Source: Absidia repens
Lineage: Eukaryota; Mucoromycota; Mucoromycetes; Mucorales; Cunninghamellaceae
Assembly (NCBI GenBank): GCA_002105175.1
Contig: MCGE01000003.1
Coordinates: forward strand, 372,001 to 436,000
DNA length: 64,000 bases
Reading direction: 5' to 3'
The notes beneath the pieces were generated by a model. That model made no database searches and had not been told where the DNA came from. It saw only the letters and a program-made list of their open reading frames with translations. Shown piece after piece: positions 55,068 through 64,000 of this stretch (positions are counted from its first letter, which is position 1; each line of letters starts with the position of its first letter). The position numbers and the translations under genes are program-made.

Positions 55068-57090
55068 CTATAATTCCTCTTTGAAATTGGCAGATTCCTC
55101 CGCAATGACAGTGGTAGTTTGAGTGGGCATAGCGGTTTCCTTGTCTTGATCATCAGTAGGGACAGCAGCTGCAATAGCTTCAGTAAAAGTGGTAGTGGTA
55201 GTGGTAGTAGTGGCATAATCAACAATGGTATTGGTAGTGGCTGATACGGGCAAGATGCTGATTGTATCATCCTTGACATCGCGCAAATCGTTCATGTTGA
55301 AGTAGGTTGTAAAAAGTAACAAAACCCCAGCCACTGCAAGCGCCAATAACAATGTATGTAGAGGATTCAAACTAGCTAAATTATATAAATAAATAAATAA
55401 ACTTGAGCCAATTGCATCTAGCACAATGTATTTCTATTTACCAGGGGAAAACTGTAGTGGTAGATCAACGACACGACAAGTGTTATCAGCGGATCCGCTG
55501 ACAAGGATACGACGATCGGGACTAATGGCCATGCTGGTGATAGAGAATCCATGAGCATCTTTCACCTGAGTCAAAACCTACGTTGACATTTATAGAATAA
55601 TTCGTCATTCCAATCTTCATTTTCATCACCAGGTTCTTTGACTTACCCTCAATGTAGAAGCTTCCAATAACGAAATGGAAAAATCTGCGGATCCATATCC
55701 AATGACGGAGCCATCAGGACTGAGACAAAATGTCGTGATTGGTTTCTTGGACGCTTGCTGCACTTTTTTGATTTCCAAAGTATGGGCGTCCAAAACAATA
55801 ATAAAACTACCTTTTGATTTACCAATACCATTCGCAACTGCGAAAGCCAAGTTTTCAGTAAACCCACTTCCATATCTAAAAGAGAAATTCTAAACCTATT
55901 AGTCAATGGTCAATTCTTGTTTGTTTGTGTTTTTTTTGATTACCTAAATGCCCGGAATTGCAACTTGTGCTTTTTGTGAACCATTAAAGGCGACACCGTT
56001 TGAATCACGGTACCAATATTTCGGCCACGTAGGCTAATCAATTTCAATGCACCAGGGGTCACAGCTGTAAGTTTAGCGCCTTCATCATTGATATCCACAT
56101 CCAAGACATCGTTGTTTTCCACTGCTTGTACTTTTACCACTGTTTCTAAGGTAGGATACTTGAAGACGTGGACCATACCATCTGTTGTTCCAGTGGCCAG
56201 CAATGATCCATCTTTACTAAACCGAGCCACTTTCTATAAAAGACATGATGAAATCAAAGACATCACCTTATCTATCCTCGTATGTGTGTTTTTGTCTGTG
56301 TGTGGAGGGGAGGGAAGCAAGAGTTTGAAAAAGGAATATCAACCTTACCTGATAATCATCTTCATTCTTGCTTTCCATACATGGCACGGCCTTCTTTAGC
56401 GTAAACCTAGAAATGATAGTAACAAGATGAGTTTTTTATTCCCTCCATAACAGACATGAAGACTTCCCGTATCACCTCTTCATTCGTACTATTCATACAT
56501 ACTCTGTTTCACCAATGTGGAAAAGACGACAGTTTTCATTGAGACCATTTTTCATAGATTCAGGGGAAGCGTTGATACCAGCAACCGCTAAGTTTTCCTG
56601 ATAATAAAACATTGTATACCCGAACAGTATCATTAGTATCCCAATCTGAATACCTACTACCTACTGTTTTTCCTTTTTTTTTTTTTTTTTTTTTTTTGTC
56701 TTAAAGAAAACGGGCTGACTTACTTTAGGATGAACAGCAAGGCACATGGGTGCATCTTCATCAGATGAGATATCATAGATAGCTTCTTCTTCAAGATCCT
56801 TGCGACGTATATCCACCTTGAACGAGGACTATGAGGCACAATAATATCCACCAACAATTTATATGTATTCATAAGATAAAAATAAAATAAAAATAAAGAT
56901 AGTCATAGGGTGAGAGAGCCGATTCATATCCATATGAGTTCATCTTTTTGTTCATTACCAGTTTGTTCTTGACGCCAGAGCGACCTGCACCGCCACCGCC
57001 ACAAAGTAGTAATTGGTTGCCTCTAGTGAATCCCAAACCAAAAATTGGAATACCAACTTGTACCTTGAAAGAAGTACAGGGTGCCAACAT
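55068..57090 (-). CDS. SEC12: SEC12/PREB-type Sar1 guanine-nucleotide exchange factor
   Basis: ER membrane WD40 protein that activates Sar1 to start COPII coat assembly. Eight exons (57090-56959, 56828-56724, 56597-56503, 56406-56349, 56233-55944, 55875-55647, 55577-55442, 55375-55068) give 450 residues with exact closure. The N-terminal blade has GIPIFGLGFT and LLLCGGGGAGRSGVKNKL, the GGGG loop typical of Sec12/PREB. Beta-propeller repeats follow, with FSKDGSLLATGTTDG, LSPDGSVIGYGSADFS and ISPDRRILVSGSADNT. A single C-terminal membrane helix (HTLLLALAVAGVLLLFTTYF, about residues 353-372) is followed by a Thr-rich luminal tail. Orientation and length suit the family. Confidence 0.92.
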
Positions 57091-57663
57091 GAGTTTTTTT
57101 GTTGTTGTTGTTATTGTTTGTAACGAGAGTATAAAGCCAAAAGGACTTTAAAACATAGGAGCTCCATTTCTTTTCTCCTGTTAAGACCGCTATTATATTT
57201 AATCCCCGCTTTATTACTGTGCTTACTGTGCCTTGAAGATCATGTAAGGCTCTCCATTCAAGTCATCAGTTGATATCGCTTCCTAGTAAATTATCCGCGA
57301 TGATTTGAATACCACATAAATATAATTGAAACCAAAAAATAGAATTCACTGTACTATAAACTGTAGCAGTTTCCTCAAGGCGTGAGCGGTATGTAAACAT
57401 AGGCTCGACATATTGAATTTTATTATTCGTTACCCCTTTTGCTTATAGCACAGATAACCTTGAGTGGTCGGCAATGACAAATTTCGACCTTAGAAAAAAA
57501 TAATAATAATAGTGATAATAATAACGCAACCCAAATCGAAAGGATGAATGAATATCGAGATGGATAAATGGTTGGCAGGCTCAATATAATGGGTCAAATG
57601 CTTGAAATCGACAAAACCAACACCTAGTCACTCACTATCTGCCTTCTTCTTTTAAAACTCTAG
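57091..57663. other. Intergenic, SEC12 upstream region
   Basis: No clear exon. It would hold the SEC12 promoter and, if it still existed, the first exon of the eL33 copy, which I could not find. Confidence 0.4.
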
Positions 57664-57950
57664 TCTTTACATCAAACACCGAGTTTTGGACTATGGACGT
57701 GCAAAGCGTAGCCAAAACCTCAGCCCAACTCTTATTCAAGTCGAAGGCGGTGTCCAAACCACCAAAGACGCTCAATTCTACTTCGGAAAGCGTCTTGTAT
57801 ATGTTTATTGTGCCAAACGTGAAGGCAATGGGTCTAAGGGTCGTATTATCCGGGGACCTAGACACTCGTCTTCATGGGACCTACAGCGTTGTCAAAGCTC
57901 GTTTCCGCAACAACTTTCCTCCGAAGTCTTTCGGTGCGTGTATCCGTGTG
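57664..57950 (+). pseudogene. Ribosomal protein eL33 (L35A) gene remnant
   Basis: Central exon of eL33: LYIKHRVLDYGRAKRSQNL, TLIQVEGGVQTTKDAQFYFG, KRLVYVYCAKREGNGSKGRI, then VVKARFRNNFPPKSFGACIR. Splice ends are preserved (CTCTAG before 57664, GTAAGT after 57950). Signs of decay: one extra base in the GGGG at 57852-57855 breaks the frame; there is an extra Gly codon in VEGGVQ; normally strict residues are changed (GRVLGYKR reads HRVLDYGR); and neither the first exon nor the short terminal exon (MLYPS-type) is visible. A TIR element sits 100 bp downstream where the last exon would be. A functional copy presumably exists elsewhere. Sequence error could explain the frameshift but not the substitutions or missing exons. 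Confidence 0.75.
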
Positions 57951-58049
57951 GTAAGTGCTGTGACTTGATAAATTATTCATGCAAAACCATGTTGTCCCTT
58001 TTGTATTAGTATAGCCCACTTCTTCCCCCCCCTTTTTTTTTCTATAATA

Positions 58050-58631
58050 TGGTGTGGCTCACTTATAATGTCAAATATTAGGCATGATCCTAGAAAGCTG
58101 ATGGCTTTTTAAAAAATGGCCACCTCAAAAAAACAATGTATAAACATGATTTATTTATTATTTGTACAATAAAAAGTGCCATCCCTTCTATTTTTTTGTT
58201 GTTGTACGGACACACACCCGTTTGTATGTTTCTGCTTATAATAAGCCTATGTATATACATTTGGTAAGACAATCAAAAAATGATAGAAAAAGGCAAGACA
58301 AAGTTTATTCAGTAGTAATTATAATAATGACAACCAATACTAAACTAAGACGAAGGCTAATCTAATAGCGGTCCCTAATTCTAATTCCAAAATGAAAAGG
58401 TTTCCCCATGCACCTCGTAATACCTGAGCTGAAAACCCTTCTAAACTAGTCCTGACACTAATCCCAGTTGAACACCATCTTATTGAGATCAATGAAATGG
58501 CGGTGACTTGAGAAAAAAAAAAAGAAAGGAAGGAAAAAAAAAAAAGCTTTTATAAGCATTTTTCAAACTGCGATTGAAGTCATAAAATTGAAATGAAAAT
58601 TGAAAATTTGACATTATAAGTGAGCCACACC

Positions 58632-58632
<1 letters not shown>
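58050..58632. mobile_element. TIR element family M, internally deleted copy (inverted)
   Basis: 583 bp with inverted repeats (TGGTGTGGCTCACTTATAAT at the left) flanked by TA at 58,048-58,049 and 58,633-58,634. Aligned in reverse to 41,180-42,069 it lacks about 300 bp of the interior but keeps the family R segment. Non-coding. Confidence 0.9.
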
Positions 58633-58659
<27 letters not shown>

Positions 58660-58662
<3 letters not shown>

Positions 58663-59505
58663 GTGTTATCAAGCGGCTGTTCTGGCTGACCTATTGTATC
58701 TTCATTTCCCCCCGGATCCTGTGGCATTCGTTGGCGGTTGTAATTCACTTTATATGAAATGTAGACCTATTCATGTTCAACAAATTGTATTAATAAATAT
58801 AGATCGTGCTATCTTTGTACTTACAGTTATAAGATATTTCACGATGCTTTCTTACTCATCCACTCTGGTTACTCCTTGAAATGTCCCAGCGACTGGTTCC
58901 CTGTTCTCAGTCTCTAAATATGATCGGAGGCTCTATTTTCACTCTGCCACTCATGCTAATCAACCTTGGCCGTTCCAGCTATGTATGCCGTCTTTCTATA
59001 TAGCACCATAAATGGCATTAGACTGACATATTGTATTTTCAGTTCATATGGCTTGGTAAAAATAAACAACATACAAATGAGAAAAAGTCAATTGGATCCT
59101 AAAGGTGTCCGCCTTGGTGCGAAGTGAAGGAGGCGTCAACACTTTCTTTCTGTATACAGATTAAATATGATTGGCGGAACGTTGAGCGTGATGGATAGGA
59201 CGACCAAAGTAAAAATATAGAAGAGACATCTAATTTCAACATAAAAAACCCACATTCCAACCTTGAAATCTGGCGAAGTCTCCTTTTCTTTTGAACTTAA
59301 AGGTGTCAAATGGAATGTCCTGAGCATCGCCTCGAAATGTCACCAGATTTCACATTTCGTTTTCAATTTAACATCCGCCCTTCCCCACATCATAATTGCT
59401 TCATTCAAGCTATACATACCTGATATTATTATTGTTGAGCGGAAGGTTCAATCGATAGTGAGCCCTACGCAGAACTCAGTTCCCATGCCTTTACATTGGT
59501 GAGAA
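58660..59505 (+). other. Coding-like fragments of unknown origin, probably a gene relic
   Basis: Protein-like stretches occur in different plus-strand frames: YQAAVLADLLYLHFPPDP near 58,665; VPATGSLFSVSKYDRRLYFH near 58,880-58,945; and LKSGEVSFSFELKGVKWNVL near 59,255-59,320, open to a stop at 59,502. No join giving one frame was found and I recognise no family. It lies between a TIR element and ISU1. Confidence 0.3.
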
Positions 59506-59798
59506 TATAATCATATTAGTCAATGGTAACTTTTTTATTATTCTTTTCGAAGACTGGACTTATCAACAAATTTGTGTCTCCTCGAAAAAGCGGACTTTTC
59601 ACAAACGCGATAAGTGATCAAGAGTTTAAATTTGATTGGCTGAAATTAATCCAGGGCCAGTTTTTTTTTCTTCGCCAACCTTGTCATCGTAACTGGGGAT
59701 GTCTTAAGTTTTTTTTTTTGTTTTGTTTTGTTATTATTTTTTTTTTTATCCCCACCTTTCTCCTTCTCGTTTTCTCAAAATATACCATTTTAACCAAC

Positions 59799-60426
59799 AT
59801 GTTACGAAGCTCTATAAGCGCCATTAAACGAACCACACCTCTCATTCAAAAGCCATTTCGTGTACGATCTTACCACGAAAAGGTAACTTTTTTATTTTAT
59901 ATTTTTATACGCAATATCTCAACCTTTTCACGTTGTTCTATAGGTCATTGATCACTATGAACGGCCTCGCAACGTTGGATCCTTTCCCAAAGGTGAACAG
60001 GGTGTTGGTACTGGACTTGTCGGTGCACCCGCGTGTGGTGATGTGATGAAATTACAAATCAAGGTGGACGACGCCACAGGAAAAATTACTGATGTGAAAT
60101 TCAAAACTTTTGGCTGTGGTTCAGCCATTGCTTCAAGCAGCTTTATGACGGAACGCGTCCGTGGCATGACTTTGGAAGAAGCCGGGAAGATCAAGAACAC
60201 TGAAATCGCCAAAGAACTATGTTTGCCTCCTGTCAAATTACATTGCTCCAGTAAGTGGATGGTTTGGAAAGGGTGGCAGTAGAAGTCCAAATGTATTACA
60301 TATATTAAAAACTAATACCGACTTTATTAACTGTGATTTACCAAAATAGTGCTTGCCGAAGATGCCATCAAATCAGCCATTAAAGATTATAACAGCAAAC
60401 GCAAACCAGCGGCGGCCACTCTATAG
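59799..60426 (+). CDS. ISU1: Mitochondrial iron-sulfur cluster scaffold (IscU/Isu1)
   Basis: Scaffold on which Nfs1 sulfur and iron are assembled into 2Fe-2S clusters in the mitochondrial matrix. Three exons (59799-59882, 59944-60250, 60350-60426) give 155 residues. Exon 1 encodes a basic, Ser/Arg-rich presequence ending near VRSYHEK. The mature part starts VIDHYERPRNVGSF and holds the three cluster-binding Cys: APACGD, FGCGSAIASS and KLHCSMLAEDAI; the Asp next to the first Cys is present. The LPPVKLHCS chaperone-binding loop (Ssq1/HscA LPPVK motif) is intact. The third Cys motif is completed across the last splice. Confidence 0.96.
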
Positions 60427-60514
60427 TTTGTAAATTAGTTCACTCCTCCTCTCCCTCTCATCCTATTAGCATGAACAGTATATTAGTAATAGAAAGTAGT
60501 ATTAGTAGTAGCAA

Positions 60515-60550
<36 letters not shown>

Positions 60551-61076
60551 TTACAGTAAATAAATAAAATCTTTTTTATTGTACTTGTCCCTTACGTCAA
60601 ATTTTGTATATAAAAAATATAGCTTTTCTCCTCTTCTTTCTCCCAAGTAATACAAAGGAGGGTTTTCTATTATATTTTATTATTATCATGACCAATCGGA
60701 AGACATAGGATCAAATTGCCTGATTTAGAAGCTTTTGATGATTTACATCCCAATGTATAAACTGAAAGGATACTCGTATTTCACGTGCCTGAGGTACTGG
60801 TTGAATTATAGAAAGAACGAAAGAAATAGATAAAAAGAAAAGTCAATGTAAGCATCAAAATGATACCGTCTACAATATAATATGAGTGATGATGGTAGGA
60901 ATATGTATTACATTTGTTGATTGTTGTTTTCACAATGCGAATCTTTTATTTTTAACGGTGAAATACTGCCAGCTATTTTTTCTCCAGAATCAGGTATTCA
61001 AAGCCAGCAAATCGACGATTTTTAATAAAAATGGTTTTGTCTCCCTTTTTCATTTTTTTTTATCTCTCTCATTACA
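60427..61076. other. Intergenic
   Basis: ISU1 3' flank with an (AT)n tract of about 31 bp at 60,517-60,547 and aataaa just downstream, then upstream sequence of the cyclin gene. No gene is supported. Confidence 0.5.
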
Positions 61077-61676
61077 ATGAATGTCCTTACTACTCCTATG
61101 GTATGCTCCAGAAGTCCTGAGGCCTTATTATGTAAGAAATATTCAAGTTACGCAAATTTCACCTCATCAATTGACAGACCTTTTTTGTCTCTCTTGGTAG
61201 CTTTTACTACTAGTACGGCCACTTCGTTAATACCTTGCAAAACGAAACGTTCAACACAAACAACAGTAACAGCCGCACAACTACCACCTCTTGACGAGTT
61301 TATAGCTATAGTTTTCCAACGATCACAGCTAACGCCTTGTGTATGTCTGGTCTCACTAATCTATCTTCAGCGCCTTAAGATGAACTTACCCAGCCATGCG
61401 CGTGGTGATGTCGATACGCCATACCGACTCTTTCTAGCTGCAGTCCTCACAGCAAGCAAATTTATGTCGGAAACGGGTACCTGCCTTACCAGTCAAGCTA
61501 TAACTGAAATGACCAATCATGTCTATACACCAAAAGATATCAATTTGATGGAACGAAGTTTTCTTGGACTCATCAAATATGACCTTTTTGTGGATGTGCA
61601 AGGAATCAAAGATTATTTGGCCATGCATGGAAAAATCTTGGAAATGGACCTTATTGAAGAGGTATTAGATATTTGA
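61077..61676 (+). CDS. Pho85-type (Pcl) cyclin
   Basis: Regulatory subunit for a Pho85/CDK5-class kinase, linking nutrient and cell-cycle signals. Single exon, 199 residues. A divergent N-terminal 65 residues precede the cyclin box: VCLVSLIYLQRLKMNLPS, YRLFLAAVLTASKFMSET and NLMERSFLGLIKYDLFVD, matching the conserved L-I-Y-x-x-R, F-L-A-A-x-x-x-A-S-K and M-E-x-x-F-L-x-x-x-x-x-D-L pattern of fungal Pcl cyclins. The box is complete but the protein lacks a long C-terminal extension. The first ATG is used; which Pcl subgroup it belongs to is not clear. Confidence 0.85.
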   Translation: MNVLTTPMVCSRSPEALLCKKYSSYANFTSSIDRPFLSLLVAFTTSTATSLIPCKTKRSTQTTVTAAQLPPLDEFIAIVFQRSQLTPCVCLVSLIYLQRLKMNLPSHARGDVDTPYRLFLAAVLTASKFMSETGTCLTSQAITEMTNHVYTPKDINLMERSFLGLIKYDLFVDVQGIKDYLAMHGKILEMDLIEEVLDI

Positions 61677-62180
61677 CTACTAGTCCAACTTACCCTATGC
61701 TGTATGTCATACCAAGTCTTTTCCTTCCTCATGTATTATAGTTAGTACAGTATTATTTATGTATATATTCCGTATTCATTATCATTATCTGACTAGTTAT
61801 TGCTATTATTGTTGTAAACCGTATTTCTCTCGGCTGGCGATGTATTATTATTTTATCAATGTAAATAAAATCGAAATAAAAACTGCATTGTATCCTCAAA
61901 TATCAAATGACCGTGGAAAAGTTTTTTGTTATGCTACACTGAACTGTACCACTTTTTTTTTATTGCTTGGGGATGTTTTTAAGTGGGTGTTTTTTTACGT
62001 GATACTAGCGTTGTTAATGCTTGAAAGAATATCGTTGGGTCCATTTAAATATCCGCTCATCGGGTTTGGCGGGATGATTGCACATTTTTCGTTCTCTTTC
62101 TTTTGTTCCCTTTATACTCTGCCCCCTACTTCCCTACTTGCCCTCCCCACCCCCCCTTTTTTTTTCTTCCTCCACATTCC
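61677..62180. other. Intergenic, sorting nexin upstream region
   Basis: No gene. It ends in a C/T-rich stretch at about 62,110-62,178, probably promoter or 5' leader of the sorting nexin, or less likely the end of an intron from an unseen upstream exon. Confidence 0.45.
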
Positions 62181-62264
62181 ATGCGACATTTATTACTTTC
62201 GGTACCTGAAGCAGCAGCGTCTTTGGATACTATTCAATTCAAACTCGTTCTTAATGGCTCGGTA

Positions 62265-62315
<51 letters not shown>

Positions 62316-64000
62316 GCTCAAGCAGCCAAACCCATCATCCTTTTCTCTAACGTTTCTATCTCTCTTTCTTCCTGTCCTTCCCTCTCTGTCTATCCTTTTT
62401 TTTTCATCAACCTAATTAGGGATTACAAGATTTCATCACGCAGTACGATGTTGTGCAACCCACGGTTTTTCGGTCGTTTCAGCAAATAGCTTGGTTGCAA
62501 GAACAATTATGCCAGTCTGTAAACGTCGTGGTCCCCACTTTGCCTGAAGCGCCCAATCTCTCAATGATGGATGATCAAGACTATGTTGAACGAAAACGCT
62601 TGCAAGTCGCTCGGTATTTTGACAAACTGATTAGGCGAGAAGTGTTTTACTTCCATGAGAAATTTATTTACTTTTTGTCTAATGATATGGTAAGTACAAA
62701 TCCCATTTCCAAATGAATATATACATGAAAATTAACCATTGTTCCATGTTTTGTCTTTTTTTGATACATAGTCGCCGACTCAGGTTGGTATTACAAGCAA
62801 GGGTGTACTTTCGTTTCTACGCTTCAACCGAACACTCAAACAAAGTCGTGGCGGATTCCATTCTTTCAAAGCAACTGAACCTGTGGAAGGGGTTAGTGAA
62901 TAGAACAGTGTAACACATCATGTATTGTGGCTATATATTCACCTCTATATTTATATTAGGATGAAAACGATACCTTTCATCGACATCAAATTTACATCCT
63001 TATGTTGGAATCTTACTTTGGGTCAATTGCTGAAGCATTGTCTCAGATGATCTTGTTACGGGAAGGTAAATAATCTGACATTTGGGTATCAATCATCAAT
63101 CTCCATTAATACATTTCCTCACTTTTTGTTTTGCGGTTATAGGGTTAGCTGATACGCTGACTCATCTTGGTGACATGGCTATTGAAACAACTCAAAGCAA
63201 GTATCGATTGGGCGATGAAATGAACAGCAAGGACCAACAACGAGCTCTGGATCGAAAAATGCAACTTTTTGGTATGTTGATGGATGAACTCGGCTTTCAT
63301 GTAACTCGGCAGGTAATAACGTGATAAAGTGATATATTATAAGATGCTTATATATTGCATACCATACTTTTTTGTTTGGGAGGGAATTAGGGAAAAGAAG
63401 AAAACATGCAATTTGGTGATGTTCTTTTGGAGTACAAAAACTCAATGGATGGGCTCAAGGTAAAATAGGAACGTTATGATATACTAATTTAGATCAAGTT
63501 ATAATAACATATTTTATATTTAGACCGTCTTCAACGCGCGAACACAAAAGCTGATGGAATATGTGGCAAGTGCAAAACAGCGAAACCGAAAACGGGATCG
63601 AACGGACAAACTCAAATTGAGGATGGGAATGAATGGTCCTGAAGTCCGACTAGCGATGACTGAGGAACAAGAAGTAAGTAGCGCTAAAATGAACAACCAT
63701 AATGGATGGATTAATTGCGTATTAGACTAACTCTTGCTTTTCTTTTATATAAATTAGGCTACCGATGACCTTGCAGAGAGTAAGCGGCGTTTCGATCAAA
63801 GTCAAGAAACTGTTAAGAACGAAATCAGGTTATTTGAAACCCAGAAACGGCGCGATCTCACCCATAGTATGAAAAAATATGTCAGCCTCAGTCTTCATTA
63901 CGAACGTACAAAATTGGAAGCATTAGAGAAGACCTTGACCGACATCCGACATTTAAATCCAACACCTCTCATCTATCACCATCCTTTGAATGTCAGGGAA
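62181..64000 (+). CDS. PX-BAR sorting nexin, 5' portion (3' end outside window)
   Basis: Membrane-bending phosphoinositide-binding protein of endosomal recycling. Exons 62181-62261, 62420-62689, 62772-62891, 62960-63065, 63143-63312, 63391-63459, 63524-63673 and 63758 to the edge give 403 residues so far, in frame throughout. PX part: RHLLLSVPEAAA, FRSFQQIAWLQEQL, VVPTLPEAP, then YVERKRLQVARYFDKL. After a linker (VLSFLRFNRTLKQ), a BAR-like helical region follows (ILLREGLADTLTHLG, FGDVLLEYKNSMDGLK, a basic KQRNRKRDRTDKLKLR stretch, then RRDLTHSMKKYVSLSLHYER). The general class (Vps17/Snx-BAR) is clear; the exact orthologue is not. An additional N-terminal exon is possible because the PX domain starts right at the ATG. 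Intron 1 has an A run of about 31. Confidence 0.85.

Overview
The window looks like nuclear DNA of an early-diverging filamentous fungus, most likely Mucoromycota. Genes are AT-rich with many short GT-AG introns. The protein set is fungal: a group III hybrid histidine kinase, a neurofibromin/Ira RasGAP, SPT3, SEC12, ISU1 and a Pho85-type cyclin. Mobile DNA is fungal too: a chromodomain Ty3/gypsy element, a Tc1 element and TIR elements. The phylum call is inference; nothing in the window names a species. Exon coordinates were set by splice motifs plus reading-frame bookkeeping.

Layout. 0-0.5 kb: 5' end of a 14-3-3 gene (-). 1.2-5 kb: broken gene, TIR-element remnant, dispersed-repeat copy split by a nearly intact Tc1 element. 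5.6-15.4 kb: one very long hybrid histidine kinase gene (-) of about 3,024 codons, dominated by a tandem HAMP array. 16.2-17.1 kb: unassigned spliced coding-like locus. 18.2-23.5 kb: ADP-ribosylglycohydrolase-like gene (+), fumarase/aspartase-superfamily lyase (-), glyoxalase-fold VOC gene (-). 23.7-27.7 kb: gene-free, repeat-rich. 27.7-37.6 kb: neurofibromin-like RasGAP (-, 15 exons) with a long glutamine tract. 37.9-40.5 kb: M13 metallopeptidase (+), sharing a 246 bp divergent promoter with the RasGAP. 41.2-49.6 kb: mobile-element island (TIR element, complete LTR retrotransposon, diverged dispersed repeats). 50.4-64 kb: dense housekeeping block: LARGE-type glycosyltransferase (+), SPT3 (-), small mitochondrial-type membrane protein (+), SEC12 (-), eL33 pseudogene (+), second TIR element, ISU1 (+), Pcl-type cyclin (+), PX-BAR sorting nexin (+, runs off the end).

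Functional links. The histidine kinase should feed the Ypd1-Ssk1/Skn7 osmotic and fungicide-response phosphorelay. The RasGAP would down-regulate Ras and 14-3-3 is a general phosphoserine adaptor. SEC12 acts at ER exit and the sorting nexin at endosomes. No operon-like or biosynthetic cluster is visible.

Most notable: (1) about 23 tandem 92-residue HAMP modules in the histidine kinase, where group III enzymes usually have about five to nine, with 349 bp blocks that look identical between distant modules; (2) a young LTR retrotransposon with indistinguishable LTRs and a 5 bp target duplication; (3) a dispersed repeat family seen at least seven times in 64 kb; (4) four loci whose frame is broken by exactly one base in a homopolymer, which is either recent decay or assembly error.
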